A stretch of DNA of 64,000 nt from the NCBI GenBank assembly GCA_903839405.1, contig CAIMCD010000005.1, positions 1 to 64,000 of the forward strand, in the 5' to 3' direction. A program made the position numbers and the translations under genes. This document shows, piece by piece, positions 1 to 9,975 of the stretch. Origin of the DNA: an uncultured Chlorobiaceae bacterium (GTDB lineage Bacteria > Bacteroidota > Chlorobiia > Chlorobiales > Chlorobiaceae). Every line of letters begins with the position of its first letter. The stretch's first letter is position 1. A model generated the notes under the pieces. The model saw only the letters and a program-made list of their open reading frames with translations. It did not search any database and was not told the origin of the DNA.

Positions 1-2
1 CT

Positions 3-1592
3 AAAACAGCGATCTCTGATGATGTGGATGCGTATGACCTGATCCTGAAAAAAAAGGAACGGCTGCTCTCATTTGAAGAGCCGGTCAGGTTCATCTTCTC
101 GCATTCTGCGCTGCGGGAAGGGTGGGACAATCCGAATGTCTTTGTTATCTGCATGCTGAAGCACAGTGATAACACCATTTCCCGTCGTCAGGAGGTGGGT
201 CGTGGCCTGCGACTCTCCGTTAACCAGAATGGTGACAGAATGGACCATCCGGCAACCGTGCACGATATAAATGTGTTGACGGTGGTTGCCAGCGAAAGCT
301 ATAAAGAGTTTGTAACCAACTTGCAGAAGGAGATCAGCAATTCACTCTCTGCTCGTCCGAGAAAAGCCGATGAAGCCTATTTCACAGGGAAAACTATCCA
401 GACCGAAACCGGACCGTTGGAAATCGATCCGACCATGGCCCGGAAAATTTACAGGTACCTGCTCAAAAACGATTACACCGACGATGCTGACAGAATAACC
501 CCCGCATATCATACAGCAAAGGCTGATGGGACTTTGGTAACGTTACCTCCTGAGTTGGCAACTCATGCAGATCAGATTTACATGCTTATCGACAGTGTCT
601 TCAGTGAATCCCAATTGCCCCAGGTGGGAGATGACCGGAGGCCAAAGATCAACCCGTTAAACGACAACTTTAGCAAGAAAGAGTTCAGGGAGCTCTGGAA
701 CCGGATCAACCATAAAGCAATCTACCGGGTTGAGTTTGACTCCGCGGAACTGGTTCGCAACTGTATTCGTACACTGGACAAGGAGCTGCGAGTGAGTCCG
801 CTCCAGTATACCATCCATGCCGGCACTCAAAAAGAGCAGATTACCGATATCCAGCTCCAGAGTGGCGAGAGTTTCAAGCTTGAGGAGACTACGGTCGAGA
901 GCAATAAAGTTTTCATTCACTCGATGGTCAAGTATGACCTTTTGGGTAAGCTTGCTGGCAACACCGATCTCACCCGCAAGAGCATTGCTGAAATTCTCGG
1001 GAGTATCCACCCCGTTGTGTTCAAGAAGTTCAGTGAGAATCCGGAACACTTCATTGCTGAAGCTACCCGCCTGATCAAAGAGCAAAAGGCGACGATTATT
1101 ATTGAGCGGTTGAGCTATGATGAAATTGCTGACCGGCATGATATTGACATTTTCACCACTGGCCAAAGCAAGCAAGACTTCTCAAAGGCAAGTGAAAAGC
1201 TGAGGAACCACATCTACGATTATGTGGTCACGGACTCGAAAATTGAAAAAGCTTTTGTGCATGAGCTTGATACCAGCACTGAGGTCGTTGTTTACGCAAA
1301 ACTGCCTCGCGGGTTCCTCATTCCAACCCCGGTCGGCGACTACAATCCGGACTGGGCAATCTCTTTTAAAGAGGGCACTGTCAAGCATATCTATTTTGTG
1401 GCTGAGACCAAGGGTTCAATGTCGAGCATGGAGTTGCGAGCCATCGAGGCCACAAAAATCGAGTGTGCGCGAAAATTCTTTGAGGAGATCAATCAGCGTG
1501 TTGAACGGGATAAAGTAAGATATGATGTTGTGACTGATTTTGGGAAGCTGATGGAGATTGTGGGGAAAGGAAAAGATCAAAATCAGCTATGA
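3..1592 (+). CDS. Type III restriction enzyme, Res subunit, C-terminal part (left-truncated)
   Basis: This is the carboxy-terminal part of a type III restriction-modification Res subunit, an ATP-dependent translocase/nuclease that works with a Mod methyltransferase. The reading frame is open to the window edge; the GTG at 24 is only the first possible start inside the window. Early residues resemble helicase motifs V and VI of superfamily 2 ([13 protein letters not shown], then QEVGRGLRL), as in Res proteins. The C-terminal part contains [10 protein letters not shown] followed by VAETKGS, a D...ExK pattern typical of the PD-(D/E)xK nuclease of Res. The stop overlaps the next start (ATGA, 1589-1592), so both are probably one transcript. 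The mod gene must lie left of the window. Family assignment is firm; whether the system is active cannot be judged. Confidence 0.88.
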   Translation, partial: KTAISDDVDAYDLILKKKERLLSFEEPVRFIFSHSALREGWDNPNVFVICMLKHSDNTISRRQEVGRGLRLSVNQNGDRMDHPATVHDINVLTVVASESYKEFVTNLQKEISNSLSARPRKADEAYFTGKTIQTETGPLEIDPTMARKIYRYLLKNDYTDDADRITPAYHTAKADGTLVTLPPELATHADQIYMLIDSVFSESQLPQVGDDRRPKINPLNDNFSKKEFRELWNRINHKAIYRVEFDSAELVRNCIRTLDKELRVSPLQYTIHAGTQKEQITDIQLQSGESFKLEETTVESNKVFIHSMVKYDLLGKLAGNTDLTRKSIAEILGSIHPVVFKKFSENPEHFIAEATRLIKEQKATIIIERLSYDEIADRHDIDIFTTGQSKQDFSKASEKLRNHIYDYVVTDSKIEKAFVHELDTSTEVVVYAKLPRGFLIPTPVGDYNPDWAISFKEGTVKHIYFVAETKGSMSSMELRAIEATKIECARKFFEEINQRVERDKVRYDVVTDFGKLMEIVGKGKDQNQL

Positions 1593-3061
1593 TAAAAAAA
1601 TCATCAGGCACAACAGAAACAGAGAAGATGCTTGCAGAATTTTGTGAGCGGACCTTTCTGAAACTTTGGAGCTATCCAAACCCATATAAGGATGATGGGC
1701 ATGAACTATGCGATTTACTCGCAGTATTTGGAGATTATGTCTTCATCTTCTTTGATCGCAAAAAGCAGCTTCGCGAAACACCGGATAAAGACCCCCAAGT
1801 CCTCTGGGATCAATGGAAACGTAACGTAATTGACAAGCAAGTCAAAACTGCGCATGGTGCCGAACGGTACCTCATGAGTGGAAGGCATATTTTTCTTGAT
1901 GCTAAGCGAACCACACTCTTTCCGCTCGCAATTGATCCAACGAAAGCCATATTTCACAAAATTGTGGTAGCACATGGTGCAAAAGAGGCCTGCGAAAAAG
2001 CTTCAGATCAAAACGTGTATGGTAGTCTTGCAATCTATTATTGTAAGATTGATAATGAATTGAGGCTGCCGTTTCATATTGAAATCGATAAACACAATCC
2101 TGTACATATCTTCGACAGTCATAACATTTCGATTATCCTTGGAGAACTTGATACTGTCACTGACTTGTCGAATTACCTCGATGAAAAATTACGTGCGATC
2201 AAGAAATTTGATGAATTGAACTATTGCGGTGAGGAGGATTTGCTTGCGCACTACCTTATCAACTTTGATAAAAAGAATAAGCGACACATTATAGGATCTA
2301 CTGAAGACGGCTTTAATATTGTGATGATCGGTGAAGGTCAGTGGCTCGATTTTATCAATAGCGACCTGTACAGGAATACAAAAAAAGAAAATAAGGTATC
2401 GTATCTTTGGGACGGTCTGATTCAACGGACTTGCCAGAATGCTTTAGAGGAGAGGCTTGGCGGAAACTCGGATCTTATGCGAGGATCGAGCGCCATTTTC
2501 GAAATGGTGAAGGAACCTCGATATTTTCGCCGTTCGCTTGCGGACAAGATAAATCAAGCAGTGTTAAACTTTCCGGATTATCCTGAGGAGTTCACCCGGC
2601 AGGTGACCTTCTTGCCATCGTATATACCTGAAGTTGGATATGTATTTTTCCAACTCAGAGTACCTGCGAATTACCGCGAACATCATGACTACCTCGATAA
2701 GCGGCGAACGCTTCTAGAGATCGCATGTGGCGCAGCGAAAAACAAGTTTTCACATCTGAAAAAAGTTGTTGGTATCGGGATGGATGCCCCAAAATTTGCA
2801 GGGCAAACAAACTCAGAGGACTTTATCCTTTTACACTGTGAGGCATGGGGCAATGATATGCGAACCTACTATGAAGAGCAGAATCAACAATGGAAATTCT
2901 TCGGTACGGAAAAGCTTAAACGATTTAATGAACATATCACGGAATTCGTTCCTCTTCCTACTGCCACACCGGCCACCAGCAAAACTAATTCCAAATTTGG
3001 CCGCAACGAACCGTGCCCATGTGGGTCAGGAAAGAAATATAAGAAATGTCATGGAGCCTAA
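1589..3061 (+). CDS. SEC-C zinc-motif protein translationally coupled to Res
   Basis: This 490-residue protein is of unknown function. Its last 24 residues form a SEC-C metal-binding motif ([17 protein letters not shown], pattern CxCx8CH), which binds zinc in SecA and in many uncharacterised proteins. The N-terminal 120 residues (for example [19 protein letters not shown]) are reminiscent of nuclease-fold proteins that carry a strand with acidic residues, but I cannot assign a catalytic site. The start overlaps the res stop by four bases, which implies translational coupling and a role linked to the restriction module. It could be an accessory nuclease or regulator of that system; this is inference from position only. 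Confidence 0.75.
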   Translation: MIKKSSGTTETEKMLAEFCERTFLKLWSYPNPYKDDGHELCDLLAVFGDYVFIFFDRKKQLRETPDKDPQVLWDQWKRNVIDKQVKTAHGAERYLMSGRHIFLDAKRTTLFPLAIDPTKAIFHKIVVAHGAKEACEKASDQNVYGSLAIYYCKIDNELRLPFHIEIDKHNPVHIFDSHNISIILGELDTVTDLSNYLDEKLRAIKKFDELNYCGEEDLLAHYLINFDKKNKRHIIGSTEDGFNIVMIGEGQWLDFINSDLYRNTKKENKVSYLWDGLIQRTCQNALEERLGGNSDLMRGSSAIFEMVKEPRYFRRSLADKINQAVLNFPDYPEEFTRQVTFLPSYIPEVGYVFFQLRVPANYREHHDYLDKRRTLLEIACGAAKNKFSHLKKVVGIGMDAPKFAGQTNSEDFILLHCEAWGNDMRTYYEEQNQQWKFFGTEKLKRFNEHITEFVPLPTATPATSKTNSKFGRNEPCPCGSGKKYKKCHGA

Positions 3062-3344
3062 TCAGAATCCAGCAAATTCAATGGTTTTGAACACGAAATA
3101 TGTGTCGCTTCATAAACCGGAATTTAAAGTATGTTTAGCATTTTTTGAAGCTGTGGATTAATTTATAGAAATAAATCTACAACCCTTTAAGGTTAAGCGA
3201 AATAATCAGTTAAAGCGAATGAACTCAATCATGATCTAAAAATATGCACCTGAAAACAGATCTCGAATATCAAACCGAATATGATACTTTCGTGAACTTA
3301 TTCAAATAAGCACATCAACAACAATCAACTCAAACGGAAATCCT

Positions 3345-3611
3345 ATGTATGACGCTCTTGACAGTTTCATGAATGTAGAGACTTGGTATACCTCTCATTC
3401 TTTGGATGAGAAAAGGTTTAATATGGCTCTCAATAAAATTGTGTGGCAGGAAAAATTTAACGCTGATGCTATGGCCGAGTACATGAAAGAAAAGTTAGGC
3501 TTACTGCCTGATGATTATGACTCACACTATGCAAAAGCTATAGAGAGCTATAGAGAAAAAGCTTGGGCTATTAGCGATTTCATCATTCATACGGGCGTTC
3601 AAAAAGCATGA
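3345..3611 (+). CDS. Small hypothetical protein
   Basis: An 88-residue soluble protein that I do not recognise. It is rich in charged and aromatic residues and has no signal peptide, membrane segment or cysteine motif. The ATG follows a GGAAAT stretch that could serve as a weak ribosome site. A probable intrinsic terminator begins just after the stop, which supports this being a real one-gene transcript. The 283 bases before it (3062-3344) hold no recognisable gene. Confidence 0.5.
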   Translation: MYDALDSFMNVETWYTSHSLDEKRFNMALNKIVWQEKFNADAMAEYMKEKLGLLPDDYDSHYAKAIESYREKAWAISDFIIHTGVQKA

Positions 3612-3613
3612 GC

Positions 3614-3652
3614 AAGCTCCTTGGAGAGGCTTTGCCTTTGGGCTTTTTTTTT
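3614..3652 (+). terminator. Probable rho-independent terminator
   Basis: Arms AAGCTC (3614-3619) and GGGCTT (3640-3645) pair with one G-U. They enclose a smaller AGGC/GCCT stem, and a run of nine T follows. It lies directly after the 88-residue gene. Confidence 0.6.
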
Positions 3653-3818
3653 CGGCAATAGGAGATCTACTCACGAAACGGACAAATTAGAACGATATTG
3701 GGTTCTCTTCTGAAAGCTCATGCTTTATGTCGGCGCAAAGTGTTTATGCTGTATATGGCTGACGCCGGAAAAAGCAACTATAGTACAGATGATAATTAAT
3801 GTTAGGTCACAAAATATC

Positions 3819-4576
3819 ATGCTCGCTTGAAAAACAATTCTCACACTTGTAAATGCCCTCGATTTTCAGACTCACGATGAAGTGGGGCGTTTTTGTATAG
3901 AGTTCGATCTTGAGCATGTGAGATCCAATGCCACATATATCAAGCAGAAAGAAACAGCCATCTCAAAACACCTTATTGCCAACAAAGACGCGAAGGGTCC
4001 TATGGCTCATCCTTGGTTTTGGAAGTGATCGAGTATTTACTTAAAACGAAACCTCACTCGGGTGACCGGTATTACGAGTTTTCCCATCATTTAGAGAAAG
4101 ATGGGTATTTGCTAACTGAAAATTCTGTTCGAGCATCTCTCCCAACTCAGATACCTCTGATCGAAATCGAAGATAGGTTGTTAGAGGTATTAAAGAAGCG
4201 AGGATTCGATGTTGCCCTTGGTCATTATGAACAAGCGGTAGCTGCTCATGGAAGGGGTGAATGGGCAGCTGCAAATGCACAACTTCGATCACTCGTCGAA
4301 GAGTTTTTCGACAAGAATCATTTTTTGATAAATGCAGGAACTGCCCAGCAAAGCCATGCGCGGAAAACCGAACTCGCCAATGTTGGTTTTTTCCGTAAGG
4401 AATATAATAAGTTCTTAAACAATGGAATGGGATTTGTGGAAGGCTTCTGGAAAAGACTACAACCTCAAGGATCACATCCTGTTCTGTCTGAGTCTGTCGA
4501 TTCAACATTTAGGTTGCATTTGGTCCTTCTGGTTCTTCATTACTTCGCGGAGAGGCTTGATGATGAATTGGCCTAG
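3819..4576 (+). pseudogene. Frameshifted hypothetical gene, possible integron-cassette gene
   Basis: Two adjacent open segments read as one interrupted protein of unknown family. The first segment is open from 3831 to 4028 and contains NALDFQTHDEVGRFCIEFDL and later KETAISKHLIANKDAKGPM. The second segment (to 4576) continues in another frame with SSLVLEVIEYLLKT and about 185 residues, rich in helices. The natural junction is near 4002-4006, where a single-base loss would switch frame. An ATG at 3819 is in the first frame but meets TGA after three codons (ATG CTC GCT TGA), so a nonsense change may also exist. The alternative is that only the second half is expressed, from TTG at 4013. The TAG stop lies inside an attC-like repeat. 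Confidence 0.5.
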
Positions 4577-4655
4577 CAAGGCCGTTAACGCGGACGCATT
4601 TTTCGTTCGCTGTTCTCGCTACAAATGTGCCGGTTACGGCTGGCGTTATACGTCC
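4571..4655 (+). repeat. attC-like imperfect inverted repeat
   Basis: An 80-odd base imperfect palindrome. It starts GCCTAGC (close to the RYYYAAC end box of integron attC sites), continues with AAGGCCGTTAACGCGGAC, and closes with CCGGTTACGGCTGGC and GTTATAC (a GTTRRRY-like box). The two halves pair with extra unpaired bases, as attC arms do. The stop codon of the preceding gene falls inside the first box, the usual arrangement in integron cassettes. The boxes deviate by one or two bases from consensus and no integrase is in view, so this is a candidate only. Confidence 0.4.
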
Positions 4656-4738
4656 CCGTGCTCAATGTCCTTTTGTGTGCCAAGCGGATATTAATTGAGT
4701 AAACAGTCCCCGGAATTCTCATTGATTCAAGATTACTC

Positions 4739-6256
4739 ATGATGCCACAAACTATTAAACAAAAACGGAAGGATGCTGTAGCCATTCTGCTGAAAGATAT
4801 GGAAACGACTGCCGCCAATATGCGAGCTTTAATAGTTGGAATGCCGCCAGAAGACCTCCTCGGATACATCTTTGCTCAGCGCATTATGAAAGAGATAGCA
4901 AGTAGCGGCACAAATTCGGCAGAAATCGACTCTGATAATCCTGATGGCACGATCAATGAAATCCAGTTTCTTCTGGAATACGTGCATGCCGTCCTAGCAT
5001 CAGATACAGCGCCTTTCAAAGTTGATTTCGATGAGGCAAAATGCGCAGAGTTATTCTTACTTGGCCGTAAGTTGCGCGAACAAGCCAGCTTTTTTGCTAT
5101 AGCCTCGTCTGTTGATACAGAAAACGTGGATTTTGGACCTGATACGGCAGATATAGAGTTCCACGTAAAATCATCGTGGGTTATGCTCCGAGGCAACCGC
5201 TATCAGGTTTTAGAAGGTGAATTTTACCGCTACGTGCTTGCTCCACACGATGATGCCCTGAGAGAGGTTTATGGAGTTGGAGCTACTGAGATTGCTGAAG
5301 GCTTCCAAGATATGGCCAACGCTACCAGGTCGGGTCCAGCGAACGCTATAGAAGAAATGATGAAACAGTTTGAATCTGTAGAGTCTTTCGCTGCGGAACA
5401 GAAAAAACCTCTTGAAGATGTTATGGGGGAGTGGGTTGCACATAATACAGGGCAGTCGCAAGCCGCCGAGCAGGCAATGGATGACCTGTTCCGAGGCGGT
5501 ATCGCCAATGTCAGTTGTCACACGCAATTACCATCGGGACTATTAGCGGATTTGGCGTTTAAACGCGGTGAAGAGACTGAGTTTTTCGCCGAAGGCGCTT
5601 TTTCTGGAACCCCTTACAGAACATTACCCGCTCGGAAAAAGCCCTTAATCCAACTTGGCTCGGACTACTACGCTGTTGACCCCTGTTTCACCCGCGACGC
5701 GGGGTATCGCGCACTTCTTTTCAATTTGTTGCAGCGAAAACCGGACTACAAGGTCGCTTTTGAATACCGCCAGAAGATAATGAGCGAAGGAGCATTTTCA
5801 GAAATACTCTCCGCTCAGCTACCCGGAGCGACAATCTACCAAGAGGTGTACTACGTGGATCCTTTGACTAAGCAGTGGTGCGAAAACGACACCTTAGTCC
5901 TTATCGATGACATGCTCTACCTTGTTGAAGCCAAATCAGGTGCAGCAGCTACGATTGCTTCGCCTGCGCTAGACTTTAAGCGGCATGCCCAGTCAGTAAA
6001 AGATTTGTTACTTAAGGCTTACAGCCAGTGTGAGCGATTCTTTAATTATCTGAATTCTGCAGATGAGGTGTTGCTCTATCATCAAGTGGGCGGTAAATAT
6101 GAAAAATGCGGTCGAGTCTGTCGCTCAGATTATCGTGTGATGATCCCCATCGGACTGACGGTCGAGTCATTCTCGCCTTTTTCGTCTTTTTGCAAAGACT
6201 TGCCTCAGGTTGAGCCGCTTCTGGGTAAGCATGGATTTGTATCAATGTCAATTTGA
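4739..6256 (+). CDS. Nuclease-like hypothetical protein, probably C-terminally truncated by IS3
   Basis: A 505-residue protein of unknown family. Near residues 384-400 it has NDTLVLIDDMLYLVEAKSG, in which an acidic residue on a strand is followed by a strand ending E-A-K. This is the layout of PD-(D/E)xK restriction-type nucleases and of NERD-like domains. The N-terminal half is helical and unassigned. The ATG at 4739 follows an AT-rich leader. The stop codon TGA (6254-6256) is the first three bases of the left inverted repeat of the IS element, so the natural C-terminus is probably lost. The neighbourhood suggests a defence function, but this is inference. Confidence 0.6.
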   Translation: MMPQTIKQKRKDAVAILLKDMETTAANMRALIVGMPPEDLLGYIFAQRIMKEIASSGTNSAEIDSDNPDGTINEIQFLLEYVHAVLASDTAPFKVDFDEAKCAELFLLGRKLREQASFFAIASSVDTENVDFGPDTADIEFHVKSSWVMLRGNRYQVLEGEFYRYVLAPHDDALREVYGVGATEIAEGFQDMANATRSGPANAIEEMMKQFESVESFAAEQKKPLEDVMGEWVAHNTGQSQAAEQAMDDLFRGGIANVSCHTQLPSGLLADLAFKRGEETEFFAEGAFSGTPYRTLPARKKPLIQLGSDYYAVDPCFTRDAGYRALLFNLLQRKPDYKVAFEYRQKIMSEGAFSEILSAQLPGATIYQEVYYVDPLTKQWCENDTLVLIDDMLYLVEAKSGAAATIASPALDFKRHAQSVKDLLLKAYSQCERFFNYLNSADEVLLYHQVGGKYEKCGRVCRSDYRVMIPIGLTVESFSPFSSFCKDLPQVEPLLGKHGFVSMSI

Positions 6257-6319
6257 ACTTGCTATATTTTCGTGGACAGTGTGAGAAGTCATATCTTCAA
6301 TCAAAAGGAGATATGAGAA

Positions 6320-6631
6320 ATGACAGAGAAAGGCAACGAGGGTCGCAGGAAGTACAGCAAAGAGTTCAAGGTTGATGCCGTTGAACTGATGATGCGAAGT
6401 AATAAATCAATCATAGAGACAGCCGCCAGTTTAGGAATCAGGGCTGACTTGCTGCGCCGGTGGCAAAAAGAGTATTCAGCAAATAAGACTGCGCCGTTTC
6501 CCGGCAGCGGGCATCTGAAAGATCCAGAAGAAGAACGGTTCCGCAAGCTTGAGCGTGAACTTCGAGTAGTTACTGAAGAACGAGAAATATTAAAAAAAGC
6601 ACTCGCTGTGTTCTCAAGGACACCCTTCTAA
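6320..6631 (+). CDS. IS3-family transposase OrfA
   Basis: A 103-residue helix-turn-helix protein that binds IS ends. The N-terminal half ([15 protein letters not shown]...[18 protein letters not shown]) is the IS3 OrfA helix-turn-helix, followed by a leucine-zipper-like stretch ending [13 protein letters not shown] run of seven A at 6592-6598, inside codons for ILKKA, is a slippery site. A -1 slip there leads straight into the OrfB frame, which is open through [10 protein letters not shown], giving the OrfAB fusion that acts as transposase in this family. The start is ATG with AAAAGGAGAT upstream. Confidence 0.92.
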   Translation: MTEKGNEGRRKYSKEFKVDAVELMMRSNKSIIETAASLGIRADLLRRWQKEYSANKTAPFPGSGHLKDPEEERFRKLERELRVVTEEREILKKALAVFSRTPF

Positions 6632-6660
6632 AGTATCAATTTATTGAGGGTTACAAGAGT

Positions 6661-7509
6661 ATGTTTGCTGTCAGATCCATGTGCCGGGTTCTGGATGTTT
6701 CTGTCAGCGGATATTACCAGTGGACACAGCGATCTGAAAGCAACCGGAGTATAGAAACCAAGAAAGTGAAGGAAGCCATCAAAAGAATCCATACGGAGAA
6801 TCGAGAAATCTATGGCAGCCCCCGGATTGCTGTATGCCTTCAAGAGGAAGGTTATAAGTGCAGTAGGCCAAGAGCTGCTCGATTGATGCAATCAATGGGG
6901 ATTCGCTCTAAAGTGTCTAAAAAATTCAAGATAACGACAGATTCAAACCATAAGGAACCGATTGCTCATAACCTTCTGGATCAGGTGTTTAAGGCCGATT
7001 TTGTCAATGACGCCTGGTCGAGTGATCTGACGTATGTTTGGACTGGTAGCGGCTGGCTCTATCTGACGGTCATTATGGACCTGTACAATCGTGAAATTAT
7101 CGGTCACTCATTCAGCAAGCGAATGACGGCGGAAACAACGGTAAATCCAGCTCTGGATATGGCATTGATGCACCGGAATCCACCTCATGGCGTAGTTATT
7201 CATTCGGATCGAGGTGTCCAATATGCGAGTGTATCCTTCAGGCAAAAGCTTGCGAAACATGGTCTGATTCAGAGTATGAGCGGCAAAGGCAACTGTTATG
7301 ACAACAGTGTCACAGAGACCTTTTTCAAAACCCTGAAAACCGAACTGGTTTATACTGAATACTACCGAACGCGAGAAGAGGCCCGACACAGCCTATTTGA
7401 ATATATTGAGGTCTTTTACAACCGGAAACGGAAGCACTCAACATTAGGGTACAAATCGCCTGTTGAGTTTTTACGTTATAAACAGCAATCAATAGCTATG
7501 GCGTCTTAA
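6661..7509 (+). CDS. IS3-family transposase OrfB (DDE integrase)
   Basis: The catalytic part of the IS3 transposase, 282 residues. An N-terminal HTH_21-type segment ([17 protein letters not shown]) precedes an rve integrase core. The DDE triad is visible as [17 protein letters not shown] and [12 protein letters not shown], and the C-terminal signature [18 protein letters not shown] is intact. No stop or frameshift interrupts it, so the element may still be active. It is most likely made as an OrfAB fusion by -1 frameshifting at the A7 run upstream; the ATG at 6661 is in-frame within that fusion. Confidence 0.92.
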   Translation: MFAVRSMCRVLDVSVSGYYQWTQRSESNRSIETKKVKEAIKRIHTENREIYGSPRIAVCLQEEGYKCSRPRAARLMQSMGIRSKVSKKFKITTDSNHKEPIAHNLLDQVFKADFVNDAWSSDLTYVWTGSGWLYLTVIMDLYNREIIGHSFSKRMTAETTVNPALDMALMHRNPPHGVVIHSDRGVQYASVSFRQKLAKHGLIQSMSGKGNCYDNSVTETFFKTLKTELVYTEYYRTREEARHSLFEYIEVFYNRKRKHSTLGYKSPVEFLRYKQQSIAMAS

Positions 7510-7670
7510 GGTATCCATTTTTTTGTTGCAAGTTCATTTCGGTCATGCAAAAGAAAAATATATGTATGGTTACAGGGAACTCACACATAAATAGGAAAAA
7601 AGATGAAATAAACAACAGGTTTTAATAATCTTTTTTTAATCACATAGAGTAAATCAGCTTTGCCACCCAC

Positions 7671-8429
7671 CTAACTAGGTTGAATAAATTCAATTTCAAA
7701 CATATGATCATATTTAGCCAGGTGTGTCAATAAAACTTGTGCTAAATTATTATATGTTGCCCTTGAATTTATTAAATCTTTCTTTAATCTATCAGAAGTC
7801 TCAGATGCATCTATTATATCAAATATTTTTTTTAGCAAGTCAAAAGCATTTTCAATTCTATATGTTTGGATATGAGAAATGTTTTCGTTGAATAATTTTT
7901 GCATTGTTTTTTCATTAAAAACGTCTTTCAATAGCCCAAGCGCTTTATCAAAATAAAAAAAGGATTCAAGGTTATAGTATTTTTGAAGATTTAAATCTAA
8001 ATCTTCATTATCCGTTATTAAAGAATATGATAAGTAAATTTGATTGATAACATCACAATTAAAATCATTGACAATATTTAAGATATCGTCTTCTGATTTA
8101 AGATCATTAACATCAATAGACTTAAAACTATTGCGTATCCATTCAAGAAGCCATTTAAAGCACGGAAGTAATAGTTTGGCGATTATAAAATATAACAAAA
8201 GATAAGCAAGAAGAGTAGTTCCTACGTATCTTAGGTTTTCTAGCTTAAAATCTTTCGAGTAATAAGTAATTGAAAGAGATAAAACCCCTGAAAAAATAGG
8301 TATTACAAAATCATTTATTTTTTTAGATTTTTCCTGTTTTAATGCAGCTCTATGCTTGTCAAGCTCTTTCGACATCATATGCCTGAGCAAAACATTTTTT
8401 TTATAAAACGAATAATCAGTTATTTTCAT
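7671..8429 (-). CDS. Two-TM membrane protein of unknown function, AT-rich unit
   Basis: A 252-residue protein that I cannot place in a family. Residues 1-40 are strongly basic. Two hydrophobic segments follow at about 41-58 and 70-96, then a long helical, acidic cytoplasmic-type domain of about 150 residues. Base composition is much more AT-rich than the metabolic genes to the right, and codon use follows, so the unit looks recently acquired. It lies seven bases after another gene of the same composition and is probably co-transcribed with it. A short soluble partner plus a two-helix membrane protein resembles the layout of some abortive-infection effectors, but there is no motif to prove this. 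Confidence 0.55.
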   Translation of the reverse strand: MKITDYSFYKKNVLLRHMMSKELDKHRAALKQEKSKKINDFVIPIFSGVLSLSITYYSKDFKLENLRYVGTTLLAYLLLYFIIAKLLLPCFKWLLEWIRNSFKSIDVNDLKSEDDILNIVNDFNCDVINQIYLSYSLITDNEDLDLNLQKYYNLESFFYFDKALGLLKDVFNEKTMQKLFNENISHIQTYRIENAFDLLKKIFDIIDASETSDRLKKDLINSRATYNNLAQVLLTHLAKYDHMFEIEFIQPS

Positions 8430-8436
8430 AACCTTT

Positions 8437-8949
8437 TTATTTACATGTTTTATCGCTTACCCCGCAAAATTTTTTATATATATCTCTCTGATTTCTAAAA
8501 AGGTTATTTGACCTATAATCTAATACTTCGAATAACTCATTAATTAGATTATCTCTACATAAACATCTATCAGATACCTTCTCTTTAAGGAATTCAATTC
8601 TACATTTTTCAAATATCACAGGATTGCTCAATATAATGTTAATTATTTTTTCAAATATCTTGAAAGCAGAAAATGGTATTTTGATTGTGTTAGAAGCTTG
8701 ATTAAATATATTTCTAACTCTGTCAACAACTCCTTTTCTGTTTGGCTTTAAGAATGTTTTTATTTGAGTTATGCTCACATATGTATTATCCCTTTTTAGT
8801 TCATTTCGAATTTTCAAAACACCATTTTTGTAGCTATTTTTTGATGAAGAGAATTCAGATTGATAATGGCTCCCAATAATTTTAATTACCGAAATTAATT
8901 TTTCTTGTGAAACAACTTTTTTACTGTGAAGCCAAAAATACTTGAGCAT
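8437..8949 (-). CDS. Hypothetical protein, first gene of AT-rich two-gene unit
   Basis: A 170-residue basic protein, lysine- and asparagine-rich, with no recognised domain. Possible metal ligands occur near the C-terminus (DRCLCRDN and later KKFCGVSDKTCK), but they do not fit a known motif. It shares the very AT-rich composition of the downstream membrane protein gene and ends seven bases before it, so the two probably form one operon. No SD sequence of standard form is seen before the ATG. It could be a sensor or antitoxin-like partner; this is speculation from layout. Confidence 0.5.
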   Translation of the reverse strand: MLKYFWLHSKKVVSQEKLISVIKIIGSHYQSEFSSSKNSYKNGVLKIRNELKRDNTYVSITQIKTFLKPNRKGVVDRVRNIFNQASNTIKIPFSAFKIFEKIINIILSNPVIFEKCRIEFLKEKVSDRCLCRDNLINELFEVLDYRSNNLFRNQRDIYKKFCGVSDKTCK

Positions 8950-9881
8950 AATTTTTTAAATTGTAATGGTATAGCTATTATTTAGTCATCTTCTACTTAA
9001 AACAAAAAGCCCAAAACATTAGGTTTGCGAGGCATTAGAAAAGTGCCCAACTTATAGAAATAACTCTGCAGTGGCAAATTGATACTGCAAGCATTTTCTT
9101 ATTATACTTTTATCTAAATACTTCCTAATATTATTCAAATATTTATTTATCCATAACCCCCCTGTGCAAAACCGTTGTCTGACCTCAATATGCTATTTAC
9201 AAACTTGTTAGATTTTATTATCTCTTTTTTGGGACTGTTTTGAATAAGAAGACGCATGTACTGTATTTCTTTTCGAGCAGCCTAGTTAGTCTGGTGTTAT
9301 TATGCCGGGTATTTTGCATAAGACATATCTTATGATTTATGATAACTTTTTTTAAATGTCTTGGCGAGGTTATGTGCGTAATAATATGCAAAATTTTTTA
9401 ATTTTACAACTATTATGAGATCAAGAAAATTGGATTTTTAAAAATCCGCTTTAGCAAACAATCAGGAGTCATTTCGTTCCTGAAAATCACGATTCCTTAA
9501 CATATTTTGGCGAGAATAGATCGCTATGAACCATTATTGAATGAACTTATCCCAAGAAAACATAAACTATTTTTTTGAGTCGTAAACACCGCGTCATGTT
9601 GTGGGTCAGATTGGTCAGTCCGTTTTTTGCTGCAACCTTTAAGAAGCCAATGCGTTTCCGTTCTGTCTGAGCTGCCCGAAATGGATCGTTTTCCCTATCT
9701 CAAAAAACGGTAGTTTGATGAGACGGTGAACAGGGGTGCGGGGTATCCCTGTTTTTAGCTCTTTTTTGTTTTAAAAAGCCGTATCAGATTTCTATGATTT
9801 TTCAAGCTGTGCAATCGGTGCTTTTTTAGAATAGCTGGGGGGTTAGATATTCCTTCGTGGAATCCCGGAACCTTGCGCCAG
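8950..9881. other. Long noncoding interval between AT-rich unit and lpdA
   Basis: About 1 kb with no convincing protein gene on either strand. Composition shifts from AT-rich to genome-like near 9.5 kb, suggesting the edge of acquired DNA. It contains the 12-mer ATAAGACATATC at 9318-9329, which recurs upstream of sucA, and two hairpins at 9729-9753 and 9882-9912 that are listed separately. A small RNA ending at the first hairpin is possible but unsupported by any recognised fold. Confidence 0.5.
9729..9756 (+). terminator. Rho-independent terminator-like hairpin without an obvious gene
   Basis: Arms AACAGGG (9729-9735) and CCCTGTT (9747-9753) pair perfectly, and the plus strand continues with T residues to 9756. 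No plus-strand coding gene lies upstream within this interval, so it may end a small noncoding transcript or be a relic. Confidence 0.5.
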
Positions 9882-9912
9882 AAGATTGGTCAGGTTCTTT
9901 CTGACCAATCTT
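9882..9912 (-). terminator. Hairpin terminator after the sucA-sucB-lpdA operon
   Basis: A perfect 12-bp stem (AAGATTGGTCAG, 9882-9893, with CTGACCAATCTT, 9901-9912) has a seven-base loop. It lies about 64 bases past the lpdA stop. The plus strand has a short T run after it and the minus strand only TTCT, so it may act in both directions or as a stability hairpin. Confidence 0.6.
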
Positions 9913-9975
9913 TTGGGTGCGACCGGGTAAAACATCCGACACTCTCTGAGGATAGAGCCCGGAATCTGCTGAGCC

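Larger units (their letters stand above)
6254..7536 (+). mobile_element. IS3-family insertion sequence, complete
   Basis: The element is bounded by inverted ends that begin TGAACTTGC on the left (6254-6262) and end GCAAGTTCA on the right (7528-7536). Further matches include TGGA about 20 bases inward. It carries two overlapping-frame transposase genes in the usual IS3 order. I see no clean target duplication: the flanking triplets are ATT on the left and TTT on the right. This suggests a decayed duplication or later rearrangement. Confidence 0.85.
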
